64,000 bases of DNA from JAPWJZ01 sp038247245 (GCA_038247245.1 JBBRVE010000004.1:1-64000); one strand, 5' to 3'; positions 51,888 through 60,686 are shown, numbered from the stretch's first letter. Notes: generated by a model from the sequence alone, not told the origin. Translations and numbers: made by a program.

Positions 51888-52712
51888 TTACGGCGCTGCC
51901 CCTGCTGGTGGTTTCTTTTTAAAATGCGCGGTGGTGGGGCCGTGCAGCGGCTTGCCTGCGCCATGCTGGAACGGGGCGGCCAGTTTGCCGAAGCATTCCT
52001 TATGCGTTGCCACATCGTTGCGGTTCTTCATCAGCAGGGCGTGCGCGGCGGCGCTTTCGATAAACGCGGCGACTTCGAATTTTCCCTCGGCGCGGGCGTT
52101 ATCGGCGGCTGTATACCCCTCCATATTGCGGAGATTGGCATTGATGCCGCGGTCCAGCAGCAGGCGGATCACGGGTTGCGGGCAGTTTTCGGCATGGATG
52201 GCGAAATGCAGCGCGCTGTCCATCGCCTCGCTGCGCGCATTGATTTTCGCTTTATGGTCCAGCAGCGTTTCGATCACCGCCATCGCCCTGTTACGCGCGG
52301 CATACATCAGGGGCGTGTAACCTTCGGAGGCTTTATGATTGGCGTTTGCGCCCTTTTGCAGCAGGAATGCCGCAACATCGGCCTGCGCATGCATCGCGGC
52401 TTCCATCAGCGGCGTCTGCCCCATCAAATCCTCGGCATCCAGCTTCGCGTGCGCCTGCACTAGATCCTGCACGATGCCCAGATGCCCGCCACGGGCGGCC
52501 AGATGCAATGCGGTTGAACCCGTTTGCATCCCATGCGCATCAAGCTTGCGCACTGAATGCACAAGCCCCTTGAAGTTGGCCAGCATGTCGTTCACGGCAG
52601 CGCGGTCGCCATTCGCCGCCGCATCCAGAAAGCGCGTCACCAGCTTGCGGCGCGTCGTGCCCGATATCGGGCCCGTCGGTTTCGCGCTGCGGCTGTTAAA
52701 TGTCGGCTTCAT
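51888..52712 (-). CDS. Ankyrin-repeat protein
   Basis: 274 residues from ATG 52712 (AGGAC upstream). Six repeats from about 25 to 215: GSTALHLAARGGHLGIVQDL, MGQTPLMEAAMHAQADVAAF, GANANHKASEGYTPLMYAAR, MDSALHFAIHAENCPQPVIR. The C-terminus reads KPLHGPTTAHFKKKPPAG, matching the tail of the downstream paralogue. The two genes, one base apart, look like a tandem duplication that has since diverged. The upstream region carries four GANTC sites. Confidence 0.87.
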   Translation of the reverse strand: MKPTFNSRSAKPTGPISGTTRRKLVTRFLDAAANGDRAAVNDMLANFKGLVHSVRKLDAHGMQTGSTALHLAARGGHLGIVQDLVQAHAKLDAEDLMGQTPLMEAAMHAQADVAAFLLQKGANANHKASEGYTPLMYAARNRAMAVIETLLDHKAKINARSEAMDSALHFAIHAENCPQPVIRLLLDRGINANLRNMEGYTAADNARAEGKFEVAAFIESAAAHALLMKNRNDVATHKECFGKLAAPFQHGAGKPLHGPTTAHFKKKPPAGAAP

Positions 52713-52723
52713 ATATGTCCTGG

Positions 52724-52832
52724 GAATCCAGCTTCGGTTAAGCATTTGCATAACACTTCGGATAGATCGCGCCTAGATGATTCGAGGATACATATATTAC
52801 GGAATACTAATAAAGTTACTGACTCCGGACTC
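52724..52832. promoter_or_regulatory. GANTC cluster in the divergent intergenic region
   Basis: The roughly 300 bases between the ankyrin pair and the 71-residue gene contain no gene. GANTC sites occur at 52724, 52779, 52821 and 52828, four in 109 bases against about 0.4 expected at random. CcrM/GcrA control of one or both flanking units is plausible. A TTGACA at 52900 has no good partner -10. Confidence 0.4.
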
Positions 52833-53011
52833 GCGCGGGGTTCAATCTTGCTGAATAACAGCTGTTCATGGTCATTTTCGGTTTATTTTCAGCACCTTGT
52901 TGACAATGTTGCGGTGCGGAAGCAGATTGCGCTCACGAAACAAAATGTCGCCGTTAAGAAAAAGCAAAAACGCTGCGGCTGACATAACAAAGAAAGACTT
53001 TAGGTGTGCAA

Positions 53012-53227
53012 ATGAACAACGATTTCTCCAACACGAACAACTTCTTCTCCCGCTCGATCGTCTCGGCCTTTACCGCGTCGACCAAAGCCAGCGAAGCCGG
53101 CCAGCATTATGTGCGCGCCCGCCATCATCACGTTGAAGCGCCCCGCCACGCTCTCGATTACACCCGCGTGCATTTCAACGTCGGCCCCCGCGACGATGGC
53201 CGCGCACCTGCAATGGTCATGGCATAA
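53012..53227 (+). CDS. Small basic protein of unknown function
   Basis: 71 residues from ATG 53012 (AGG at seven bases; a GTG two codons earlier is possible). The N-terminus is Asn/Phe/Ser-rich (MNNDFSNTNNFFSRSIVSAF), and the rest is rich in His and Arg (YVRARHHHVEAPRHALDYTR). No signal peptide or membrane helix. I do not recognise it. It lies 63 bases before pyk on the same strand without a terminator, so pyk may be partly read from its transcript. Confidence 0.6.
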   Translation: MNNDFSNTNNFFSRSIVSAFTASTKASEAGQHYVRARHHHVEAPRHALDYTRVHFNVGPRDDGRAPAMVMA

Positions 53228-53265
53228 CGATATAGGTCTTGCGGGGTGCGGACTGGCCTAGTATG

Positions 53266-53286
53266 AATCCTTTGACTAGAAGGATT
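53266..53286 (+). promoter_or_regulatory. Hairpin masking the pyk ribosome site
   Basis: AATCCTT (53266-53272) pairs perfectly with AAGGATT (53280-53286). The right arm contains the AAGGA Shine-Dalgarno sequence, and ATG follows at 53291. Any transcript coming from upstream would fold the ribosome site into this 7-bp stem. Confidence 0.45.
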
Positions 53287-53290
53287 TAAG

Positions 53291-54709
53291 ATGGCCAAAC
53301 GCTCCCGCAAGACCAAAATCGTCGCGACCCTCGGACCGGCTTCCTCCACGCCGGAAATGGTCAGGGCACTTTATGAAACCGGCGTCGACGTATTCCGCCT
53401 GAATTTCAGCCACGGCAACCACGAAGACCACCAGAAACGCATCAGCATCATCCGCGACCTTGAAAAGGAATGCGGCTGCCCCATCGGCGTCTTCGCCGAT
53501 TTGCAGGGCCCGAAACTGCGCCTTGGCACTTTTGAAAACAGTTTTGTCGATGTCGTGAAGGGCATGCGCGTCCGCCTTGATTCCGACCCCTCCCCCGGCA
53601 ACGTTACCCGCGTCTGCCTGCCGCATCCCGAAGTGATGGACGTGCTGGTCGAAGGCGCCGATATTTTGCTCGATGACGGCAAGGTGCATCTGCATGTCGT
53701 CAAAAAAGGCCCCGACTGGGTTGAAACCGAAGTGATTGCCGGTAAAAGGCTGTCCGACCGCAAGGGCGTCAACCTGCCCAACGTCATCCTGAAATCGAAC
53801 GTCATCACCGATAAAGACCGCCGCGACCTCGAAGCCGCCTGCACAATGGGCGCGGATTGGATTGCGCTGTCATTCGTACAACGCCCCGAAGATGTGGCGG
53901 AGGCGCGGAAACTGGTCGCCGGCCGCGCCAAGATCATTTCCAAGCTCGAAAAACCCTCGGCCATCACCCATCTGCACGCGATCATCGAATTGTCGGATGC
54001 GGTCATGGTGGCGCGCGGCGACCTCGGTGTTGAAATTCCGGCCGAAAAAGTACCGGCTGTGCAAAAGCACATCATTTTGGCCGCACGCAAGGCGGGCAAG
54101 CCCGTGATCGTGGCGACGCAGATGCTGGAATCCATGATTTCCTCCCCGCGCCCGACGCGCGCCGAAGCCTCCGACGTCGCAACCGCAATTTATGACGGCA
54201 CTGATGCCGTGATGCTCTCGGCCGAAACGGCATCGGGCGAATATCCGCTGGAGGCCGTTTCCATCATGGACCGCATCGCCAAGGATGTGGAGCAAGACGA
54301 CCTGTACCGCCGCATCATGGACGCGGAACACCCCGACCCCGACAAAACATCGCCCGATGCGATCACCGCCGCCGCATCGACCGTGGCCGCCACCATTTCC
54401 GCCGCCGCCATCGTCAATTATACGACATCGGGCACCACCGCGCTCCGCACCGCGCGCGAACGCCCGTCGGTGCCGGTGCTGTGCCTGACATCCGACCTGG
54501 TTGTGGCGCGCCGCCTGCAACTGTCCTATGGCGTTTATCCCGTGCATACCGACGACGTCGATAATTTCGGCGACATGGTGAAAAAGGCAGCCGTTCTCGC
54601 GCTCGAGCATAAAATCGCCGACAAGGGCCAGCGCCTCGTCATCACCGCCGGCGTCCCCTTCGGCACGCCCGGCTCGACAAACGCGCTGCGGATTGCTTGG
54701 GTGGAATAA
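53291..54709 (+). CDS. pyk: Pyruvate kinase
   Basis: 472 residues, full length. KIVATLGPASSTPEMVRALY and VFRLNFSHG are the N-terminal substrate/Mg segment. ISKLEKPSAITHLHAI and DAVMVARGDLGVEIPAEKV form the active-site signature, and KPVIVATQMLESMISSPRPT the downstream loop. The C-terminal allosteric domain (about 350-470) is present. It makes pyruvate and ATP from phosphoenolpyruvate and ADP. The DUF4153 genes follow, the first only 18 bases on. Confidence 0.96.
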   Translation: MAKRSRKTKIVATLGPASSTPEMVRALYETGVDVFRLNFSHGNHEDHQKRISIIRDLEKECGCPIGVFADLQGPKLRLGTFENSFVDVVKGMRVRLDSDPSPGNVTRVCLPHPEVMDVLVEGADILLDDGKVHLHVVKKGPDWVETEVIAGKRLSDRKGVNLPNVILKSNVITDKDRRDLEAACTMGADWIALSFVQRPEDVAEARKLVAGRAKIISKLEKPSAITHLHAIIELSDAVMVARGDLGVEIPAEKVPAVQKHIILAARKAGKPVIVATQMLESMISSPRPTRAEASDVATAIYDGTDAVMLSAETASGEYPLEAVSIMDRIAKDVEQDDLYRRIMDAEHPDPDKTSPDAITAAASTVAATISAAAIVNYTTSGTTALRTARERPSVPVLCLTSDLVVARRLQLSYGVYPVHTDDVDNFGDMVKKAAVLALEHKIADKGQRLVITAGVPFGTPGSTNALRIAWVE

Positions 54710-54727
54710 ACAAATAAAGGAAATAGA

Positions 54728-56599
54728 ATGTCGCCTTTTGTTTTAAGTAAAGAAAACACCTTTGTGGCGGCATTGACGAGATTTCCCCTCGTCGTCGTAT
54801 TCCTGTTCGCGTTGGCCATTTTATGCCTGACACCAGACTTGTGGAAGAATGACGCGCTCGGCGATGCGATAACCTTTATCGTACTCTCTCTTATTTCGAC
54901 GACTGCTATCCGGCTGTTTACAGAGGCGCGCGGATTAAGCGAGCTTTGGCCTGCGCTCGGCGTTCTTTTCGCCGCGGCTGTGACATGGCTGGTGCCCGAC
55001 TACCAGCTGCCCATACTCTACGTATTGACCGCCAGCTGCCTCTGCCTTTCGGTGGCGCCATTTATCGCCCTACGGAAAACAGACGCCGATTTCTGGCGCT
55101 TTAAATACGAGCTTGCCGCCGGTTTTTTTACTTCCGCCCTCTACGCCTTCCTGCTTGCCGCAGGCGTCACAGCCATTTGGTTTCTGCTGTCGCAGGCATT
55201 AGGCATTCACAAGCGCAGCTTTTTCAACCTTTACGGAATCGACAAGATATGGCTGGTAAGCTGGACGCTGTTTTTTCCCGCCGTTTTTGCGACCCGCATC
55301 TCCATGCAGGCCAATGTCAACAGCAGCACGCCGCCAAGCGCAAGCTTTTCATTCATCGTCAACCGGCTGGTGCTGCCGCTGATGATACTGCTGATTGCCA
55401 CTTACTACCTGTACGCGCTCAAGGTCGCATTCACCGGCGAGCTTGACCGGGCGATGGCGGCGAAAATTTCTCTGTCGATCTGCACAGTCGGCATATTCGT
55501 GCGCTTCCTGTCATTTCCCGCACAACGCGCTGGCGACAGGTTGGCAGCTTTTTACTACAAATATTTTTATTCAATCGCCATCTTTCCCCTTGGCTGCGGC
55601 ATCTATGCACTGGCTTGCACGGTTTCACGTTATGGCATGACGGATGCAAGATATACCGGCGGATTGCTTTTCCTGTGGGTGGCTGTGCTTGCAGCCCAGA
55701 ACCTTGCCGCACAGGCACAGGCTCGCCTTTACAACGCCCCCGCCCTGCTGGCTGCGTTACTCCTGTTCTGCGCCTACGGCCCGCACAGCGTTGTGGAATT
55801 GCCCGCCCGGTCACAGGTTGAGCAACCAACCAAGATGCTGCAGAAGGTGGGCGTCGTTCTGATGGACGGAAAAATTCAGCCTGTGCCGCAAGAACCCAGT
55901 TTTGTCGACCAAAAGAAAATTTCATCGGCAGTGGACTATATTTCTTCGCAGGGGGATTACAGCCGTATCCAGCATCTTGTCACACCAATCCGCGATGTGT
56001 TGCCGGAAGCAAACGGGCGCACGACACCTTGCCGCCGTAGCCTGTTCCAGTGGAACTGCTATAGAAATTACAACGTTATGCAGGACATCATGGAAACATG
56101 GGGGATGCAGTACATACCGCCCCACCAGCGTGAACTGCAGGCCAGAAACCCCAAGACATTGTCAATCCATGTGCTGCAGAACGATTGGGGAAACTTCGCC
56201 AAGGTTATCACCTTCGCGCCCTTTACCTACGGCACGACAATATCGACCAGTGTGGATAATGCCCCAAAATCGAACGAAAGAAAATATGGCGACGGAAAAC
56301 AAATATCCTTATTGCTCAATACCGCAGAAATGTCCGCGACGCTGGATGACGGTCGCATTGTGCATTTTGCCGTGAGCGAAGCTTTTCAAAAACTCCAGAC
56401 GGATAACAAGCAGTTGACAAAAGCGCACACCCGCAACCAGCGGCACGTTACGGATGACGAAGTCGCGGTGACGATTATTCCGGGCACAGGCGATTTCCCC
56501 GCCGAGCTGCGGCTGACCAACCTGTATGGGCAGGAAAAAGATGGCGGAATGAAAATAACAAGCATTTCAGGTGTCCTGCTGTTTTCCGACGACAAATAA
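54728..56599 (+). CDS. DUF4153 multi-pass membrane protein
   Basis: 623 residues. The first 360 residues contain about ten transmembrane helices (FPLVVVFLFALAILCLTPDL, FFTSALYAFLLAAGVTAIWF, LLFLWVAVLAAQNLAA). The second part is a soluble domain of about 250 residues, probably periplasmic, with a CRRSLFQWNCY cysteine pair and the beta-rich end LRLTNLYGQEKDGGMKITSI. The layout matches DUF4153 proteins, whose function is unknown. It appears a little less GC-rich than its paralogue downstream. It likely shares the pyk transcript. Confidence 0.82.
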   Translation: MSPFVLSKENTFVAALTRFPLVVVFLFALAILCLTPDLWKNDALGDAITFIVLSLISTTAIRLFTEARGLSELWPALGVLFAAAVTWLVPDYQLPILYVLTASCLCLSVAPFIALRKTDADFWRFKYELAAGFFTSALYAFLLAAGVTAIWFLLSQALGIHKRSFFNLYGIDKIWLVSWTLFFPAVFATRISMQANVNSSTPPSASFSFIVNRLVLPLMILLIATYYLYALKVAFTGELDRAMAAKISLSICTVGIFVRFLSFPAQRAGDRLAAFYYKYFYSIAIFPLGCGIYALACTVSRYGMTDARYTGGLLFLWVAVLAAQNLAAQAQARLYNAPALLAALLLFCAYGPHSVVELPARSQVEQPTKMLQKVGVVLMDGKIQPVPQEPSFVDQKKISSAVDYISSQGDYSRIQHLVTPIRDVLPEANGRTTPCRRSLFQWNCYRNYNVMQDIMETWGMQYIPPHQRELQARNPKTLSIHVLQNDWGNFAKVITFAPFTYGTTISTSVDNAPKSNERKYGDGKQISLLLNTAEMSATLDDGRIVHFAVSEAFQKLQTDNKQLTKAHTRNQRHVTDDEVAVTIIPGTGDFPAELRLTNLYGQEKDGGMKITSISGVLLFSDDK

Positions 56600-56715
56600 C
56601 CATCTGCACAAAATTGCCTTAATTTTGCCTTGCCGCCGTCATAATTCGACTCCGGCCCGTGTGGTAATCTGGGGGATAGACTGGATATAAAAATTATATT
56701 TACGGCAGGTGGCAG

Positions 56716-58611
56716 ATGGATTTTAAGGCGTTTATCCGGCGGTTTCAGGTTGAGTATGTTTATAACGTATTAAAGGAAGCGTTTATCCGTTTCCCCCTGT
56801 CGGTCATTTGCGCGAGCGGCGCGACCGTTACCTCGATCCTCGATACCCATGATGTTTCATGGCTGACGGATGACACGATTTACCGGCTGATGACGTTTTT
56901 CGCCAACGGCCTTGCGCTGTTCACGGCGGCGGGGCTGTATGCGGAAAGCGTGAACCTTGAGAAGACGCGCAAATGGGCGCTGATGGCGGTTGGTGCGGGC
57001 GTGGCGGCGGCGTTTGCGTTTATCCCCGACCATTTTACATCTGCACAATTGTTTTTCGGCTTTGCGGTTGGGCTGACGATGCTGTTCGCGCCCTATATCG
57101 GGCGCAAGGCGCTGGAGGAAAGCGTCTGGCAGTTCAATTACCTGAACGGCGTCGGCCTCGCGATTGCGGGCATTTCGACCTTTGTGCTGTGCGCCGGTTT
57201 GTCGGCCATTCTGGGGTCGATGAATTACCTGTTCCCGATCCTTGATATTCCCGGCCGCATCTATGGCGATATCTGGATTTTCGGTGCGTTTTTCTTTGGC
57301 CCTGTCGCGTTCATGTACCAGATCCCGCGCCAGTTCGATTTTCTGGCGATGGATTGCGAGATGCCGAAGGGGATTTCGTTTATCGCCAATTTTCTTGTCG
57401 TGCCGCTGGTACTGATTTACACCTTCATCCTGTACGTCTATTCGGCGAAGATCGTCGCGCTGTGGGAATTACCCAAGGGCAACCTTGCCTATCTGGTGAC
57501 GGGTTTCGGCGCGGCGGGGGTGGCGGCACGGCTGGCCGTTTTCCCGATGCGGCATACCGGCACGATATTGCTGCAGCAGTTTTATAAATATTTCCCGTAC
57601 CTGCTGCTGATCCCCCTCGCCCTTTTGGCGCTCGGCATCTATACGCGCATCAGCCAGTACGGCGTGACGGAAGAACGTTATGCGATTGCGCTCGCGTTTG
57701 TGTGGCTGGCGGGGCTGACCGCATGGCAGATCTTGCGCCCGCGCGCGCAGCATATCAAACAAGTGCCGATGGCGCTGGCGGCGTTGCTGTTCATGGCATC
57801 CTTCGGCCCGTGGAGCGCGGTGCCGGTATCGGAAAACAGCCAGCTGGCGCGCCTCGAAGGCATGCTGCTGAAGACAGGCGTGAAAAACCCCGCTGGCGGC
57901 TATGCCAAAATCACGGATGAAGTGCCGTTCGAGACGCGCAAGGAAATCAGCTCCATCCTCGATTATTTTTATGAAGACCAGAAGTCCGGAAAAATTGCAC
58001 ATATCGAAGCGCCGTTCATCGCGGCGATAAAGGTAAAGTACAAGGATTACGACTGGGATGACCCCCAACATTGCGGCAGTCGCGGCTTCACGCGCTGCTG
58101 GAGCTATTACGGGCGCGGCGAAAAACTGATGCAGGCGATGGGGTTGCGTTACGTCAACCGTTACGACACCGAGGGCACGAATGACGATTTCACGGTGCGC
58201 GCCAACACGCTCGACTGGAACATCGACACGCTGACACGGGTTGCGCCTTACGATTACATCGTGCGTTTCTGGGCGTATTCGTATAACCAGACCGACTGGA
58301 CGACCGAGCGAATCTTCCGCGAGGGCGGCAAAGATATACTGGCCGTCAAATTCAACATGACGGTGGCGGGTGTATTCACGGTGTCGACGCGCGATGGCCG
58401 CGCCGTATCGTTTGACCTGATGCCCGTGCTGTCTGGATTATATGCGGAGAAAAAAAGTGACGTGCAGGAGAACGAGGCGGGCCGCATGATGCTGACCGGG
58501 GAATCACAAGGCCTGCGCGTCGCCCTGCGCATGGGCGAACTGCGCGGCAAGGTAGTTGCGGGTAAACTGAATTTCGAAGGCGCGCAGATTACGGTGCTGT
58601 TGTCGCCGTAA
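56716..58611 (+). CDS. DUF4153 multi-pass membrane protein, paralogue
   Basis: 631 residues with the same plan as the preceding gene: about ten helices in residues 20-370 (NYLFPILDIPGRIYGDIWIF, SLTAWQ-like core, VPLVLIYTFILYVYSAKIVA), then a soluble domain with CGSRGFTRCWSYYGRGEKLM aligned to the cysteine pair of the paralogue. Shared landmarks such as SRYGMTDARY/SQYGVTEERY show common ancestry. It is preceded by GGCAGGTGGCAG and ATG 56716. Function unknown; membrane plus periplasmic domain suggests an envelope role. Confidence 0.82.
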   Translation: MDFKAFIRRFQVEYVYNVLKEAFIRFPLSVICASGATVTSILDTHDVSWLTDDTIYRLMTFFANGLALFTAAGLYAESVNLEKTRKWALMAVGAGVAAAFAFIPDHFTSAQLFFGFAVGLTMLFAPYIGRKALEESVWQFNYLNGVGLAIAGISTFVLCAGLSAILGSMNYLFPILDIPGRIYGDIWIFGAFFFGPVAFMYQIPRQFDFLAMDCEMPKGISFIANFLVVPLVLIYTFILYVYSAKIVALWELPKGNLAYLVTGFGAAGVAARLAVFPMRHTGTILLQQFYKYFPYLLLIPLALLALGIYTRISQYGVTEERYAIALAFVWLAGLTAWQILRPRAQHIKQVPMALAALLFMASFGPWSAVPVSENSQLARLEGMLLKTGVKNPAGGYAKITDEVPFETRKEISSILDYFYEDQKSGKIAHIEAPFIAAIKVKYKDYDWDDPQHCGSRGFTRCWSYYGRGEKLMQAMGLRYVNRYDTEGTNDDFTVRANTLDWNIDTLTRVAPYDYIVRFWAYSYNQTDWTTERIFREGGKDILAVKFNMTVAGVFTVSTRDGRAVSFDLMPVLSGLYAEKKSDVQENEAGRMMLTGESQGLRVALRMGELRGKVVAGKLNFEGAQITVLLSP

Positions 58612-58685
58612 TGACGCTATTCTTTGCTGGTTTCAGGTATCAAGACACCGCAAACCCTTAATAACCCGCTATCGCAAATACCCGC

Positions 58686-58755
58686 TTGACATATACTCTT
58701 AACGCAGATATGTTATGCTCTTATTGAGAATATATTACAATCTCATCGAGCATAA
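58686..58755 (+). promoter_or_regulatory. Promoter and inverted repeat before the aminotransferase operon
   Basis: TTGACA (58686-58691), 17 bases, TATGTT (58709-58714). An inverted repeat TTATGCTC (58713-58720) / GAGCATAA (58748-58755) begins inside the -10 and ends next to the ribosome site; inner TGAGA/TCTCA arms extend it. Because the left arm overlaps the promoter, it may be an operator and not only an RNA hairpin. Confidence 0.55.
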
Positions 58756-58765
58756 GAGGGTGTCC

Positions 58766-59878
58766 ATGCAATCCGCCGTTAAAATCAAGCAATCCCCCGT
58801 TTTAACCCCGCATGAACGCCTGAATGCGCTGCTGGAAGGCGCAGGGGTCAGCAAGACGGTCTATAGCTATGTGATGCCGGAGACCGAAAGCACGCTGGAC
58901 GCGCTGCTGGATGCCGACCGGGATGCGCTGCGCGGCATGTACCGCGAGGCCTGGACGCAAAAACAGGATGCGATGCACGAGGAATTTTTTGCGGTGTGGA
59001 AGCAATGGTCCTCGCCCATCTTGCGCTTTAACGCGTTTGAATTTCCGTGGGTCTATACCACCGGCGGCGCGAGCGAGGCATTGCGCGAGGCTGTCTATGC
59101 TTATGGGCATGATGCGCGCATGCAGGGCTTCACGCCCACCATCCATGTGTTCGCGGGCGATTACGAAGGGTTTTCGGCCTATGCACAGGCGGCGGGCATT
59201 GCCGTGGTCGCGCATAACCGCCGCGACTGGCAGACCGCGATTGAAAAGGTCGGCCCGCGCGACCAGTTTTACCTGAGCCAGCCCGCCGCGATTGACGGTA
59301 ACGTCTGGGGCGATTTCGATGCCTTTGTGAACACCCTGTATAAACATCGCCCGACGGCGGCGGTGATGCTGGACCTGACCTATGTCGGCTGCGTCGCACG
59401 AGGATTTACCGTCGAGGCCTTTGCGCCCAATATCCGTGCCATTTTCTTTTCGCTCAGCAAGCCGATGGGCGTGTATTACCACCGCGTGGGCGGGATGCTG
59501 TCGCGCAGCTCCTATCCCGGGTTGTTCGGCAATAAATGGTTCAAGAATTTGCTGTCGCTGAAACTGGGCACGGCATTGATGCAGAAATACGGCGTGCATG
59601 AACTGCCGCGCAAATACGCCACCATCGGCCAGACGCCCGCGATTGCCAAGGCGCGGGCGGTGCTGGGGCTGGACCTCACCCCTGCCGATGTGTTTTTGCT
59701 GGCGAGCGCGCCCTATGCCGACAAGAACGACGAACTGGCGCAATATCTGGTACGCGGCGGCGCGGGCGATGAAAAACTCCGCCTGTGCCTGACGCCCATC
59801 ATCGCATCCATCGTGAACCCCGACATCGATTCAACCGTGCGGGCGCGTGCACATGAGGGTGCGGGAGGCCGCACATGA
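58766..59878 (+). CDS. PLP-dependent aminotransferase, class I/II fold
   Basis: 370 residues from ATG 58766 (GAGGG at five bases). Fold-type I landmarks are intact: TTGGASEALREAVYAYG (cofactor phosphate loop), MLDLTYVG with D203 and Y206 positioned like AspAT D222 and Y225, and FFSLSKPMGVYYHRVGGM with Schiff-base lysine K232 and phosphate Arg R240. The C-terminal small domain is short. The substrate is unknown. It does not look like a standard AspAT or histidinol-phosphate enzyme. Its stop overlaps the HExxH gene by four bases, so the two products are very likely used together. Confidence 0.82.
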   Translation: MQSAVKIKQSPVLTPHERLNALLEGAGVSKTVYSYVMPETESTLDALLDADRDALRGMYREAWTQKQDAMHEEFFAVWKQWSSPILRFNAFEFPWVYTTGGASEALREAVYAYGHDARMQGFTPTIHVFAGDYEGFSAYAQAAGIAVVAHNRRDWQTAIEKVGPRDQFYLSQPAAIDGNVWGDFDAFVNTLYKHRPTAAVMLDLTYVGCVARGFTVEAFAPNIRAIFFSLSKPMGVYYHRVGGMLSRSSYPGLFGNKWFKNLLSLKLGTALMQKYGVHELPRKYATIGQTPAIAKARAVLGLDLTPADVFLLASAPYADKNDELAQYLVRGGAGDEKLRLCLTPIIASIVNPDIDSTVRARAHEGAGGRT

Positions 59879-60684
59879 AAAACATCGAACTGGTTTTCGA
59901 CAAGAACGATATCCACGACCATATACGCAGCCTGTGGAAGACGCCGGAATTCAAGCATTCGCATGCCTCCGGCGGGCTGGTGAGCCAGATCATCGACCGT
60001 TACGCGAACCTACCGCGTTTTTTCTATGACATGAGCGACGACCGGCTGGAGCGCGCGCATTTTTCCGTCTGGTGGTCGGGCGTTGCGTACCGCAGTTATC
60101 ATCAGGACACTTGCAGCGATTTATATCTGCTGCATGAATTCGCGCATGGCGCGGATATGGTGCATATCGCGGGCGCGCATTCGGAAGGCTTCCGGCGCAA
60201 GATGCAGGACAACGAATTCATGGCCAGCACGCTGACCGAAATCGTCGCCTATTTTGATATGCCGAGCTTGCGCCCGCGCACCTTTAACGGCGCGATCTTC
60301 GCCGACCGTTTCATGAATGATCCCGCTTTGCAGGCGATGTGGCGCGATGACCCGAACCGGCTGGTGCAGGAGCTTTATTTCCGCCGCCGCAACGCGATGT
60401 TCTATCCCGACCGCAATGACCCCATCGAAATGTGGCTGCACGGATTTACGACGCAGAACGACAAGTGGTTCCGCATCTGGGGATTGCGCTATGACGCGGT
60501 AGAGGTGGCGATGGAGAAATTCTCGCGCCGTGCCTTTGCGGGTGACCGCCGCGGCGCGCTGCTCGACCACATGGAATGGCTCGATAAGCACAGCGTGAAC
60601 GGCATTCCCTTCCGCACCGAAGCGGAAAAATTCGCCGATATCTATTGGGAAAAGCGCGATATGGCGACGGTGATGGCGGCTTAA
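59875..60684 (+). CDS. HExxH zinc-protein of unknown function
   Basis: 269 residues, no signal peptide. LLHEFAHGADMVHIAGAHSE carries H87-E88-x-x-H91, and NEFMAS (E114) lies 23 residues later, the spacing of gluzincin-type third ligands. The C-terminal half is rich in aromatic and charged residues (RLVQELYFRRRNAMFYPDRN, DKWFRIWGLRYDAVEVAMEK). I do not recognise a named family. It could be a peptidase or a metal-dependent modifying enzyme. Translational coupling to a PLP enzyme suggests a small biosynthetic or modification pathway. Confidence 0.78.
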   Translation: MKNIELVFDKNDIHDHIRSLWKTPEFKHSHASGGLVSQIIDRYANLPRFFYDMSDDRLERAHFSVWWSGVAYRSYHQDTCSDLYLLHEFAHGADMVHIAGAHSEGFRRKMQDNEFMASTLTEIVAYFDMPSLRPRTFNGAIFADRFMNDPALQAMWRDDPNRLVQELYFRRRNAMFYPDRNDPIEMWLHGFTTQNDKWFRIWGLRYDAVEVAMEKFSRRAFAGDRRGALLDHMEWLDKHSVNGIPFRTEAEKFADIYWEKRDMATVMAA

Positions 60685-60686
60685 AA

